From: Megalobrama amblycephala
Lineage: Eukaryota > Chordata > Actinopteri > Cypriniformes > Xenocyprididae
DNA: 64,000 nucleotides
Reading direction: 5' to 3'
Assembly: GCF_018812025.1 (NCBI RefSeq)
Contig: NC_063050.1
Location: 6,114,047 to 6,178,046 of the forward strand
The position numbers and the translations under genes are program-made. The notes under the pieces were generated by a model, which worked only from the letters and a program-made list of their open reading frames with translations, had not been told where the DNA came from and ran no database searches. How positions within the stretch are numbered: position 1 is the first letter of the stretch; every line of letters starts with the position of its first letter. This document shows, piece after piece, positions 1 through 10,543 of the stretch.

Positions 1-624
1 CTGTAATAAAACACATAGTGTGAAGCAGCCTTAACATAATGGAATCTGAGACAAACTAAACAGTTCAGTTACACGTCAATTTTTTTTCCAAAGATGGTTT
101 CTGTCATTTTAAGCAGTTTTTATCATGCTGATGTTAAAGTGTTTGTTCTTTAAATAAGTTTGTTTTTAGTTCGTTGTTTGATGCTATAAAAATGTGGGTT
201 TTGACCTCATGATTGACAGCTGAGATTGACAGCTTCTCTGAGTGAAGAAGTCACTGAAGCACACACAGACTTTCTGGACCTTCAGGAGGAGATTGAACCT
301 TTAATTTCTACATTTCCAGAACTGTTTATTTCACACTGACATAATGAGTTGTTCTGCTTTATTAACTGATTCTGCAGGAGTGTGGGCGAGACCTTGATAT
401 CGCGGCTCCACTTTGTGTTCTCTACTGCGCAGACTCAAGACTCAAGATTTACTGGTATCTGCATCAATTATCGGCCAAAATTTGCTGACAAATATGATCA
501 TATCAGGTATCAGCAATAATCCAATATCATGCATCTCTAGTGTTTAGTGATGAATGAAGAACAGAGGATTGAACTATTAATCACAGTCTGGAAAAATCCT
601 TCACTAAGACACAGTATATTTCAC
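1..624. other. 3' flank of the shortened NLR gene
   Basis: This stretch lies downstream of the minus-strand stop codon at 625-627. No open frame of note is seen. A TTTATT at 325-330 reads AATAAA on the minus strand and could be the polyadenylation signal, about 300 bases after the stop. The stretch at about 400-540 resembles degenerate fish DNA-element sequence; the family is not identified. Confidence 0.4.
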
Positions 625-1202
625 TCACCCGGTTGTGTGTGTATCACTGTTGTTTCTCACAGGAGGTTGTTTAATGTCACACAGAGACACTGAGGACTTA
701 TAATGAACTGTAAATCCAGCATAGAGGGGTTCAGTGAATGTGGTGTTGAATGTGTGTAAGTGTGTGAGTGTGTGTGTGTCAGAGACGCTGTAGAAGGACA
801 GAGTGCCGGCCGACACGTCCACATACACTCCTGCTCTCTTAGAGGATGAACGGAGGACAGGTATATCAGTGATGTTCATATTGTGATGGACAGTGAATCT
901 GTTATTAGAGCAGTAGAGACTCCAGGATTTGTCATTGTATCCAAACCAACAGTCTTCACGCCATCCTTTCCTGCTGAGTCCTTTATATGTCACTGATATT
1001 TCAGCATGTCCGCTCCATTCAGCCTCCCAGTAACAGCGTTCAGTCAGACTCTCTCCACACAGAACCTGAGGACACTTATCAAATCTCTCTGGATGATCAG
1101 GATACGACTGATGCTGAAACACACCCGTCACCTTCTTGTTCTCCTCAGACAGAATGAGACGAGTGTTTGCTGTGTTTGGATCCAGTGTGAGATCACAGGC
1201 AT
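625..1202 (-). CDS. B30.2 (PRY-SPRY) terminal exon of the shortened NLR
   Basis: About 192 residues. The exon begins after TTCAG with the ACDLTLDPNTAN signature of the PRY segment. It continues with the FDKCPQVLC region, CYWEAEW, a SWSLYC strand and [16 protein letters not shown], and ends at the stop at 625. The frame is uninterrupted. It is clearly homologous to the B30.2 exon at 43595-44124 but differs in the variable segments (for example GWREDCWFGYND against [12 protein letters not shown]). It also has a longer C-terminal tail than that exon. In other B30.2 proteins these loops form the ligand surface, so the differences may matter functionally (inference). Confidence 0.88.
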
Positions 1203-3172
1203 CTGAACACAAGAAGAGAGAAACATTGGTAACACTTTACAATAAGGTTGTATTAGTTAACATTAGTTAATGCTTTAGATAACATGAATTAATCATGAAC
1301 AACACCTCTGTTCAGCATTAGTTGATGTTTGTTAATGTTAATTCACGCATATATTAATGCATCTATTCACGTAAACAGCACCAGTTGTTAACATTAGTTA
1401 ATGCATTAGATAACATGAACTAATCCTGAACAATGCCTGTAAACAGCCTTAATGTTTTAAGATTAACTTACTGTACATATTTACATTAGTTTATGTAGCA
1501 GTTGACACACTAAGGGTGAACATTTCTAACTCATCTTACCCTAAAGGTAAAAATGCCATTATGTACCTTATTAATAAATAATGCTGACAAGGCATTGATT
1601 TGGGCTGTAAACATAATTCTGAAGTGGAAACCATCTGAACATTAACAGATATGATGTTCATGTTTATATGCACTTTACTATCATTACTTACATTCATCAA
1701 AGCGTTTATTAATGAAATTTGTGAAGCGTATTGTAAAGTGTTACTGAAACATTTCACTAAATGATTGTGTGTGTCGACCTACATATGTGTAGTTCTGCTG
1801 TACTTCTGATCTCTCCACAATGATCCACACTATAAAACACAAACATAATTCACATTCATTTTCTAAAGGTCAGACAAAAAAGAAGAAGAAACACACAATC
1901 TGTTCTGTGACACAAACTTAGTTCACCCCAAAATGATTGATCGTTTACTCTGATTTTGGTCCAGACCTGTATGACTAACTTTCTTCTGTGGAACATAAAC
2001 AGCCTTTTGTTATCAAGCACACCTGCTGATCTTTGAACTCATGGTATAATTTGGGATGATCACAGGACAGAAGCTCCTGAAGCAGCATCTTTTGTGGTAT
2101 TGTCATATCTGTTATTTCTATCAGTCAGCTGACTCGCTTTGTGAACTGATTATTCTGTAGAAATCACTTGACTATGAAACAACTGTGTGAGTGTGAGGGA
2201 ATTAAAATAAATTTGTAAGTTGTTATTCAGAGTTGTTAATATATTTAACGTTTTGTTTATTATTTTTTTTAAATAAATAATTATGAGAAGTGCTATTTTT
2301 TCCACGTGAGAAAGTTTGGAGAGAGTGAACCTTAGAGCAGATGAGTCATACGTTTTGTGTATCAGTCTCTAGTCCCTAATACTGGATTATATCTCACCTG
2401 GGGTCAGAGGTCACTGCTTTAACACTAAATGATCTGGCAGTCTTCAGAGACTCTCTTTTAGCTCTTAGAGATGAAGATGTGTGACTCCAGTCACTGAGAA
2501 AACAGAAATAATTCATCCTTCAGTTCTGTCTGCGGTTTTGTTTATCAGTCTGTAGTCCCTAATACTGGATTAATTCTCACCTGGGGTCAGAGGTCCCTGC
2601 TTCAGCACTAATGGATCTGGCAGTCTTCAGTGACTCTCTTTTAGGTCTTTGAAGTAAAGATATCAGACTCCAGAAACTGAGAAAACAGAAATAATTCTTC
2701 CTTTAGTTCTGCCTGCTGTTTCATTTATTATAAATAAGGCTGCAACAACTAATTGATCAAATGGATAATAATTTGATTATCAATTAGTCGTATCTGCACA
2801 CTGTGCACAAAAACCATCAGCCAGTCCTGTCGTTTTACAGTAGAATAACAAATTTCCATGGTCAAAACACATATGGAAAATATCAGAGGAAACAGAGTGA
2901 GATTCTGTGGGAAACATGAGAAACCTTTATATTCATAAGCGTTTAGCGTGTCTGTTGTGCTTTGACAGATGCGTGTGCTGTTTAATGCCTTTAAGACGTG
3001 TTTTCCTCAGAGCTTCACTTACATTTTACAGTTATATCCTTATCCATAAATGTTAGAAAGAATTTCCAAGCATATTTCCACTACAGGTTTAAACTCACTC
3101 GGGGTCAGAGGTCACGGGTTTATTACTGGATTCTGCAGATGAAGATCTCTCCCTGCTCTTTCTGTTCTCCAT
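625..3172 (-). CDS. NLR-C-like gene lacking NACHT and LRR exons (N-terminal modules + B30.2)
   Basis: Five exons can be placed on the minus strand: 3172-3099 (ATG, 74 bp), 2676-2581 (96 bp), 2493-2398 (96 bp), 1829-1783 (47 bp) and 1202-625 (578 bp). All have AG acceptors and GT donors, and the lengths total 891 bp, giving 296 codons plus stop in one frame. The first three exons are the short serine/arginine-rich N-terminal modules of fish NLR-C proteins, each ending in (V/G)TSDP. The fourth is the short linker before B30.2, and the fifth is PRY-SPRY. The 1.8-kb FISNA-NACHT exon and all LRR exons present in the paralogue at 43.6-58.7 kb are absent between 2398 and 1829. Known family biology: NLR-C proteins are cytosolic immune sensors, with B30.2 as the presumed recognition domain. 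Inference: this is a deletion derivative, either a pseudogene or a NACHT-less product. Expression is unknown. Confidence 0.7.
1228..1745. mobile_element. hAT-type MITE with 8-bp target duplication
   Basis: The ends are inverted: GGTAACACTTTACAATAAG on the left and its complement (ATTGTAAAGTGTTACT) on the right. The element is bracketed by the 8-bp direct repeat GAAACATT at 1220-1227 and 1746-1753, the duplication length of hAT superfamily transposons. There is no transposase. It sits in the intron before the B30.2 exon, about 25 bases from that exon's acceptor. Confidence 0.85.
1783..1829 (-). CDS. Linker exon preceding B30.2 (shortened NLR)
   Basis: A 47-bp exon between a TATAG acceptor and a GTAGGT donor. 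It encodes VDHCGEIRSTAELHI and leaves one base that forms Tyr with the next exon, giving the junction YACDLTLDP. The paralogue has the equivalent 47-bp exon at 44211-44257. The phase also fits the end of the N-terminal module exon at 2398, so direct joining stays in frame. Confidence 0.7.
1850..2397. other. Intron at the site of the missing NACHT/LRR exons
   Basis: No FISNA, NACHT or LRR coding is visible here on the minus strand. At about 1918-2010 there is a degraded copy of the common fish repeat with a TTCACCC...AAAATGA start and an ACCTGTATGACT segment. The remainder is AT-rich and unassigned. Confidence 0.5.
2398..2676 (-). CDS. Two N-terminal module exons (shortened NLR)
   Basis: Exons 2676-2581 and 2493-2398 are both 96 bp and both start after TTTTCTCAG and end CCCCAG|GTGAG. 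Each encodes 32 residues containing PKRESLKTARS or AKRESLKTARS and ending TSDP. The split-codon phase is the same at both ends, so each module can be added or skipped without changing frame. They are recent duplicates of each other, separated by less than 100 bp of intron, and match the module exon at 57129-57239 more distantly. Confidence 0.75.
3099..3172 (-). CDS. First coding exon of the shortened NLR
   Basis: The ATG at 3172 opens MENRKSRERSSSAESS and the exon ends TSDP at a GA|GTGAG donor, where sister exons have AG|GTGAG. The paralogue's first exon (58594-58718) opens [16 protein letters not shown], and the upstream sequence is nearly identical for about 500 bp, which supports this start. 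The exon is shorter than the paralogue's because the [15 protein letters not shown] segment is missing. Confidence 0.75.
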
Positions 3173-3899
3173 AATGAGAAACTGACTTCAGACCTGCATA
3201 TGGAAACAATGAGAACAAACCATACAAAACATTATTATTCCTGTAAAAACACATCCCACAGCTACTACACACTCTAGAGATTTCTGTGCAGTTTGTGGAT
3301 GATCTTGTTCTTGAAGAACTGGTTTCCTGTGGAAGAACTGGTCTGACACACCTCTGAGATGAACTGGATCATTACTCTCCGTCAGTGTCTGACCTCACTG
3401 ATGCTCTTGTGTCTCACTGAACTTCAACAGCCTGAATCTCTCCCTGTTCAGAGGTTCATGTGTTTCTGCTGCTGTAAAGTGACTCACTGACAGATTCTCT
3501 GTGCCAGCGCTCATATCCTATTGATAATCACATTCACTGAAACACTCTCTGAACGCTTCAACATGGAGCCTCTTACACTTTTCTAATGCTTAAAGGGTTA
3601 GTTCACCCAAAAATGACATTTCTGTCATTAATTACTCATCTTCAGAACACAAATTAAGATATTTTTGATGAAATCCGAGACCTCTCTGGCCTCTGATAGA
3701 CTGCAACACAACAACCACTTTCAAGGTCCAGAAAGGTACTAAAGACATCATTAAAATAGTCCACTTGACTACTGTCACGTCTGAGTGTGAAATGAGCAAA
3801 CGGAAACGTGGATCTACGTGCAGGAGTAATTTTATGATAAGACTCAGAAAAGAAACACGAGGCACAACATACAAACAAACGTTAACGACTCATAACCAA
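3173..3899. promoter_or_regulatory. Promoter-side flank of the shortened NLR, shared with the second NLR
   Basis: Bases 3173 to about 3685 align closely with 58719-59245 upstream of the complete NLR gene. The most obvious difference is a short gap near 3369, where AGTGATTCAGACTCC of the other copy is missing. Reading on the minus strand, CATATGCAG|GTCTGAAG just before the ATG could be a 5'UTR acceptor. From about 3596 there is a fish repeat starting TAGTTCACCCAAAAATGA; a related stretch (TTCAAGGTCCAGAAAGGTACTAA) recurs near 45705. No distinct promoter box is claimed. Confidence 0.5.
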
Positions 3900-4730
3900 T
3901 GTTACGTCCCCTGGTGGCGTAGAGGTATGGGGGAGACGCACATAATAAATATTTAAACAACCTATAAACTTGGTCTCTGGGAAGTACTGTGGGTGAGTGA
4001 CACAAGGACAAACAATGTAACAAAAAGTGGTTCGCTTTATTTACAACGGAATATAAGTTTACACAAATGGAAACACCAACCAAAAATCCCTATTTACAGC
4101 TATATACAAAGTAAAGAAAAAGAAAATGAGCGGCGCCAAACAAACGAAAAGAACAAAACAAAACAATCACTAACTGATCCCCCGCCCTCTAAACTAACTA
4201 AAAAACAAAACCAGAAAATAAAGAAATCTTCGGCGTGCCCGCCATAACTAAAGCTTCACTAACTATTAAATAAAACTTACACAAGGTTGCACCCGCTCCT
4301 TCCCTGATGTGTCTATACAGAATCACTCCTGCGTGTTTGTAAGATGTAAGTCACGTGACATGCTTTCCTTTTCTTGATCTCCGGGCTGATGAAGTTTTCA
4401 GATCAGATAAGACATTCTCCGTATCAAACACTCAAGAAGGCGTTCAAGCAAGCGAACCACCACTAAACACAGCACTGAGCAAATGGCACAGCCAACGAAC
4501 ACTCTAAGCTCCCTCCTCTTCCGTTCTCCACGCCGTTCTCCACGGCGTCCTTTATCCTGTCCCCGTTAATGATTGGATACTGCTTCATCATGATGGACAG
4601 ATTACGTAACCAATCACGGTACCTACAACAGAGAGACAGCGGAGAGCGGAAACACAAGAAACCAATAACAAAGGGGAGAAAAAACAACCAATAACAAAAA
4701 GGGAGGGGGCAACAATCTGAACACGTAACA
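3900..4730 (-). repeat. 3' LTR of the Gmr1-like element
   Basis: On the plus strand it runs TGTTACGTCCCC...ACACGTAACA; both ends are TG...CA. Against the 5' LTR it lacks about 27 bp (near 4115) and has an extra tandem copy of a roughly 12-bp CGTTCTCCACGC-type unit (near 4530). Other differences are scattered single bases. Confidence 0.9.
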
Positions 4731-4798
4731 CCCCCACCCTTAAAATCAAACATTATAAATTAAATAATGTTTGTACACAAAACTACCCCACACGGGAG

Positions 4799-5620
4799 TT
4801 ACACCCTAGAAAGAGCATCCGCGACCACATTTTCCACTCCCTTCTTGTGCCGAATCTCAATATTATAGTCTTGAACCACTAAAGCCCATCGCATTAGCCT
4901 TTGATTTTGGTTATACATTCGACACAGGAACGTAAGAGGATTGTGATCCGTATACACAACCACAGGATACGAAGTAGACCCAACATATACTTCAAAATGC
5001 TGCAACGACAACAACAAAGCCAAAGCCTCTTTTTCAATTGTAGAATAGTTACACTGATGTCGGTTAAATTTCTTAGAAAAGAAACAAATGGGATGGTCAA
5101 TACCTTCCTCATCTTCCTGCAGCAGCACAGCACCTGCTCCAACTGTGCTCGCATCCACCTCTAGTTTGAAAGGTACAGAAAAATTAGTGGCAGACAACAC
5201 AGGCGAACTACATAACAAATGTTTGATAGCTTCAAAAGCACACTGACTCTCAGAAGACCAGATGAATTCCTTTGCAGGACTAAGTAAATCTGTCAAGGGT
5301 TTCGCAACAGAAGAAAAATTCTTACAGAAACTTCTGTAATACCCTGCCATACCTAGAAACCGACGAGTAGTGGGGGCAGGGAATTCTTTGATGGCAGCAA
5401 CCTTTGCCTCCACAGGACGAACTTGGCCTCCCCCCACCTGCTTACCTAAATAAGTCACCGTGGCCTTGCAGAACTCACATTTAGCCAAATTCAAAGTTAA
5501 AGAAGCATTAGCAAGTCGTTGAAACACCATAGTCAATACTGACACATGCTCAGGCCAAGTAGACGTATATACAACCAGATCGTCTAAATACGCACTACAG
5601 TTAGGTACATCCACCATCAC
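4799..5620 (-). pseudogene. Pol C-terminal part: RT palm and RNase H
   Basis: A 273-residue open frame holding the second half of reverse transcriptase, with the active-site box AYLDDLVVY near residues 11-19 and the FLGMAGYYRSF connection. RNase H follows, with its acidic residues visible in LEVDAST, IEKEAL, VYTDHNPL and VADALSRV. It ends at a stop 68 bases before the 3' LTR. The N-terminal half of RT lies in the upstream open frame (5629-9558) in another frame, so this is the downstream piece of a frameshifted pol rather than a separate gene. Confidence 0.85.
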
Positions 5621-5628
5621 CTTATTTA

Positions 5629-8600
5629 CTAACCTTTGGAAGGTGCATTTCGAAGGCCAAACGCCATAACGTTGTACTGTAGGAACGAATCTGGGGTTAC
5701 AAAAGCAGAGATGTCTGATGCCCTTGGTGTCAATGGCACCTGCCAGTAACCTTTGAGCATGTCTAACTTGCTAAAAAATTTAGCAGAACCCACATTATCA
5801 ATGCAGTCTTCCATCCTTGGCAACGGGAAACAATCTGGTACAGTTATAGAATTCACTTTACGATAATCAGTACAAAATCGAACTGTTCCATCAGCCTTAG
5901 GAACTAAAATACACAGGGAGCTCCACGGACTAACACTAGGCCTTGCAAAACCCTCCTGCAACAAATACTCAACCTCTTTCCTCATTGTAGCTCTCTTAGC
6001 AGCATTCATCCGATAAGGGTGCTGCTTAACAGGAGCGGCATCGCGAACATTGATATCATGGTAGAGTATGTCAGTCTGCTTGGGTACATCCCCAAATATC
6101 TGAGGAAAGTTCTGAAACAGAGTTACAATATCTGCACACTGCTCCTCTGTCAAATGACACAGTAACTTTGAAGGATCACTTAAAATTTCAGAATTAGACA
6201 GTGGCGTAAAAGGCAAAGGATCACCCCGTAATCTCACCTCGTCAGCATCAAACTCAGCATTACCGGGAAGAGATGGTACTGACTCATAACTCACCACAAC
6301 AGATGAAACCACGGGCCCTGTGTTCTCCTCTGAACTGTGAGATACTTTCTCCCTGGAATGGTAAGCTTTAAGCATGTTAATATGACACATCCGTTTTTGT
6401 CTCTTACGGTCAGGTGTTTTAATTATGTAATTCGTGTCACTTTTTTTACCCACTACCTCATAAGGACCAACAAAGCGTGCAGACAACGCAGACCCTGGAA
6501 TTGGTAACAACACCAGAACCTTGTCACCCACTGAAAATTCACGAGACACTGCTGTTTTATCAAAACGTCGTTTCATGCTAGACTGAGCTTCAATAAGAGC
6601 TTCTTTAGCACCTGCACAGGCTTCCTGTACTCGCTTACGGAAACGAGCCACATACTCGAGAACATTCCTTGTAGGACTTAAACTTTTATCAAGACCCAGC
6701 ATTTGTTCCTTGAGAACTTTCAGTGGTCCTCGGACACTATGTCCAAATACCAGTTCAACTGGACTAAACTGTAGAGACTCCTGAGTGGTTTCCCGAATAC
6801 CGAAAAGAACAAACGGCACACCCTCGTCCCATTCATTGCCTGTCTCCCAGCAGTACTTCTTTAGCATTGCCTTAAGTGTCTGGTGAAACCTCTCGAGCAC
6901 TCCCTGACTCTCAGGATGGTAGGGACTGGATGTACGATGGCTGATACCCAGCGAGCACAAGGTGTTCGTGAACAATTTGGACATAAAATTCGTGCCCTGA
7001 TCTGTTTGTACGATCTTGGGCAGACCAAACGTAGAAAAGAATTTGACTAATGCCTTAATGACCGCTTTAGAAGTAATTTTTCGCAACGGCACTGCTTCTG
7101 GGTAACGGGTTGCGACACACATTATCGTGAGTAAGAACTGATGGCCAGTCTTAGTCTTAGGCAGTGGTCCGACACAGTCCACGACCACATGCTCAAAGGG
7201 CTCACCGAGCACTGGGATTGGAACCAACGGCGCGGGAGGAATAACTTGATTCGGTTTCCCCATAATTTGACAGGTAGGGCATGTACGACAATAAACCGTA
7301 ACGTCTTTTTTAACTCTGGGCCAAAAGAAATGACGCAACAGACGATTGTATGTCTTCGTTACCCCGAGATGTCCCGACATAACATGATCATGGGCAAGTG
7401 AAAGCACATGTGCACGGTACTCTGTAGGCACAACAACCTGATAAATAGTAGAACACTCTGCATCATCAACTACTCGAGGCTGCCATTTCCGCATAAGCAA
7501 CCCGTCTTCTATAAAATATGACGTGTCCCCTTGTAAGTTGGACACCGCATCGAAACACTTCACTAAAGTCCCATCATCACGTTGGGCTTTACTTAACTCT
7601 TCACGACCTACAGGCAGTGGAGATGTCAGCAAACCACTAACCTTTTCATGTCCAGTTTTGTGAGGCACGTGCTCTCCTGCAGCAACATCACCCTCTGTGC
7701 ACATAAATGTGTCGTCCAATGTAAACTCCGTCCCCATCTTCTTTATCTGGGCACGAGTGAAGACACAAGCTGGAAAAACATCAGGATACCTCAGAGTTAA
7801 CTCTTCTGTAACAGAAGTAAAAGCAGGTTTATCCAGTACTTCCAATACTGACAGCATTCTACCCCCAGCCAAATCATTGCCCAAAATGAACTCAACACCA
7901 GGCACTGGTAACGCAGGTCGCACACCTACGTCCACAAAACCTGCAACTAACTCCGTCTGTAAATACACACGATGCAACGGTACTTTCAATATTTCCATAC
8001 TAATACCTTGCACCAGGATACTTGAACCCAAACAAGACTTCTCTGAAAACGGCAACACATCACCACGAATAAACGAGCGCGCAGCTCCAGTATCTCGCAA
8101 CACCCGCACCTCCACTTGATCGTCTCGTTGGCCGCTGAAAGACACAAAACCTTCTAACAAAAATGGCTGATAAACAGAATCAACAGGAGCTGGAATTGTT
8201 TTTATCAAACCAACAGGTTGTGCACTGAACGAAGTTTGCTGTTTCTTTTTCAACATTAAACAATCTGCGATTACATGGCCAATTTTGTGACAATAGAAAC
8301 ACTCACGCTTTTCTTTAGGTGCAGGTGCTTCAACCTTTGTTTTAGGCGCAACAGGAAGCGGCAGAGAACCGGCGGAAACGTTTCTTTCACCACGCATGGT
8401 ATTAAAAACACTTTTATGAGTTAAAGCAAACTCATCTGCCAATATGGCAGCCGCAGATATTTCCGTCACCTTCTGTTCATTCAAATATAGAACGATGCGT
8501 TCAGGCAAGCACTTTTTAAAATCCTCAAGGAGCATTAACTCACGTAAGGCAGAAAAATCATTAACATTACTTGAAGTGCACCACTTATCAAACAATACAC

Positions 8601-9558
8601 CTTTCTCGCGTGCGAATTCAACAAAAGTTTGATTACTAACCTTCCTGTGATTCCGAAACTTTTGTCGGTAAGCTTCCGGCACTAGTTCATACGCGCGTAA
8701 GACAGCTGCTTTCACGGTCTCATACTTCATACTATCTTCTATAGACAAAGTGGAAAAAACTTCCATAGCTTTTCCAACAAGCCTACATTGCAACAGCAAC
8801 GTCCACACTTCCTTCGGCCAATTTAATGAAGCAGCGATTCTCTCAAATGCACCAAAATAACTGTCTACTTCCATCTCCCTGAATAGCGGCACCAATGAAA
8901 TGTTTTTACTTACGTCAAAAGCAGTGGTAAACGAACCACACTCTGCCGAATCTTTGCCAGGTGACTCAGAAGTAGATAGGCCAGTGGACCTAGAAGACAG
9001 CTTCCCCTCCTCTAACTCCAACCGGTGCAGTTTTACCTCTTTATCAGCCTGAATCTCAAGCCGTCGGATTTCGAGCCGCAGATCAAATTCAGCTTGTCGA
9101 GTTTGCGCTCTGTCTTCCGCTTCCATGCGGAGTCGAGCAATACGAACCTTCAAGTTCGCGCTCTCTCTAGAACTCGGCGTGGGCGGAGAAAATGGCTCAA
9201 ATGGGGGTAGGCCTGCTTTAGCCTCAGCCTCGGCCTCCGCTTCCACAAGCCCAACCTCCTCATCGTCAGCCCCCGCACTTTCACGAGTTGTCATTTCCCC
9301 TCTACTTTGATCCGCTTCTCTCACCGACTCAGGCAAATTTAAAACATTTAATTCCGAAAGACCGTCTAATACGACAGTTTTAATTGTTCGTTTCAATGAC
9401 TGCCGACTAACAGAGATCTGGAAGTGTTCAGCTATTGCCACTAAGTCGTCCTTACGACATTTCTCAAAAAGATCCAATGTCGGATTCTCGATAAAACGAC
9501 GTACATTCGAGGACATCACGAAGCTTACGACAACGTGCCCTATATACACGACATACAA
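5629..9558 (-). pseudogene. Gag-protease-integrase-RT(N) polyprotein of the Gmr1-like element
   Basis: An open frame of 1309 codons; a likely start is the Met at 9516 (MSSNVRR). Residue numbers count from 9558. Gag fills residues 15 to about 415 with a charged coiled region at about 115-190. A CCHC knuckle (CFYCHKIGHVIADC) is at 420-433. An aspartic protease motif DTGAARSF lies near 488. The integrase HHCC zinc region is at about 717-765, with core residues D at about 793 (VDCVGP), D853 (QTDQG) and E889 (GVLERFH), giving D-x35-E. A GPY/F module (FVGPYEVV) follows, then the N-terminal half of RT (FCTDYRKVN, FSKLDMLKGYWQ). The frame ends just after the FGLRNAP box, and RT resumes in another frame at 5620. 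The element supplies its own replication enzymes; this copy is interrupted. Confidence 0.88.
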
Positions 9559-9670
9559 AACTCAATGCTGCAATACTTACCAAAGTCACTTGAATCACTC
9601 CACTACACTCGTCCCCAGAGCCAAAACAACAAGCTGCTAACTCCCGGAACTTCCCCAATACTGAGGAATT

Positions 9671-9688
9671 ATCCCGGACGAGCCCCCA
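9671..9688 (-). other. Primer-binding site (tRNA-Pro type)
   Basis: The minus strand reads TGGGGGCTCGTCCGGGAT five bases inside the 5' LTR (9694). This is the sequence complementary to the 3' end of tRNA-Pro, the same primer site used by several gammaretroviruses. The distance from the LTR is typical. Confidence 0.8.
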
Positions 9689-9693
9689 AATTA

Positions 9694-10543
9694 TGTTACG
9701 TCCCCTGGTGGCGTAGAGGTATGGGGGAGACGCACATAATAAATATTTAAACAACCTATAAACTTGGTCTCTGGGAAGTACTGTGGGTGAGTGACACAAG
9801 GACAAACAATGTAACAAAAAGTGGTTCGCTTTATTTACAACGGAATATAAGTTTACACAAATGGAAACACCAACCAAAAATCCCTATATACAGCTATATA
9901 CAAAGTAAAGAAATTATAATAAATTGAAACAAGCCACGGAGAAAAAGAAAATGAGCGGCGCCAAACAAACGAAAAGAACAAAACAAAACAATCACTAACT
10001 GATCCCCCGCCCTCTAAACTAACTAAAAAACAAAACCAGAAAATAAAGAAATCTTCGGCGTGCCCGCCATAACTAAAGCTTCACTAACTATTAAATAAAA
10101 CTTACACAAGGTTGCACCCGCTCCTTCCCTGATGTGTCTATACAGAATCACTCCTGCGTGTTTGTAAGATGTAAGTCACGTGACATGCTTTCCTTTTCTT
10201 GATCTCCGGGCTGATGAAGTTTTCAGATCAGATAAGACATTCTCCGTATCAAACACTCAAGAAGGCGTACAAGCAAGTGAACCACCACTAAACACAGCAC
10301 TGAGCAAATGGCACAGCCAACGAACACTCTAAGCTCCCTCCTCTTCCGTTCTCCACGGCGTCCTTTATCCTGTCCCCGTTAATGATTGGATACTGCTTCA
10401 TCATGATGGACAGATTACATAACCAATCACGGTACCTACAACAGAGAGACAGCGGAGAGTGGAAACACAAGAAACCAATAACAAAGGGGAGAAAAAACAA
10501 CCAATAACAAAAGGAGAGGAGGCAACAATCTGAACACGTAACA
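9694..10543 (-). repeat. 5' LTR of the Gmr1-like element
   Basis: An 850-bp LTR with the same TG...CA ends as the 3' LTR. It carries about 27 bp near 9912-9940 that the 3' LTR lacks. It is followed (in minus orientation) by the primer-binding site and the gag start. Confidence 0.9.

Larger units (their letters stand above)
3900..10543 (-). mobile_element. Gmr1-like Ty3/gypsy LTR retrotransposon
   Basis: A 6.6-kb element on the minus strand with LTRs at 9694-10543 (5') and 3900-4730 (3'). It is flanked by the perfect 5-bp duplication ACCAA at 3895-3899 and 10544-10548. A primer-binding site complementary to the 3' end of tRNA-Pro follows the 5' LTR, and a purine tract (AAGGGTGGGGG) precedes the 3' LTR. 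The coding order is Gag, CCHC knuckle, protease, integrase, then reverse transcriptase and RNase H. Placing integrase before RT is diagnostic of the Gmr1-like group of Ty3/gypsy elements, described in cod and other deuterostomes. LTRs differ by few substitutions plus two short indels, so the insertion is fairly recent. Pol is broken by one frameshift, so this copy is probably not autonomous. Confidence 0.9.

Noticed and set aside
7697..8119. 140-codon plus-strand frame
   Set aside because: Antisense shadow of the Gag-Pol frame.
9464..9877. Frame spanning the 5' LTR and leader of the Gmr1-like element (and its duplicate in the 3' LTR)
   Set aside because: Crosses the primer-binding site and LTR edge; it is repeated only because the LTR is repeated.
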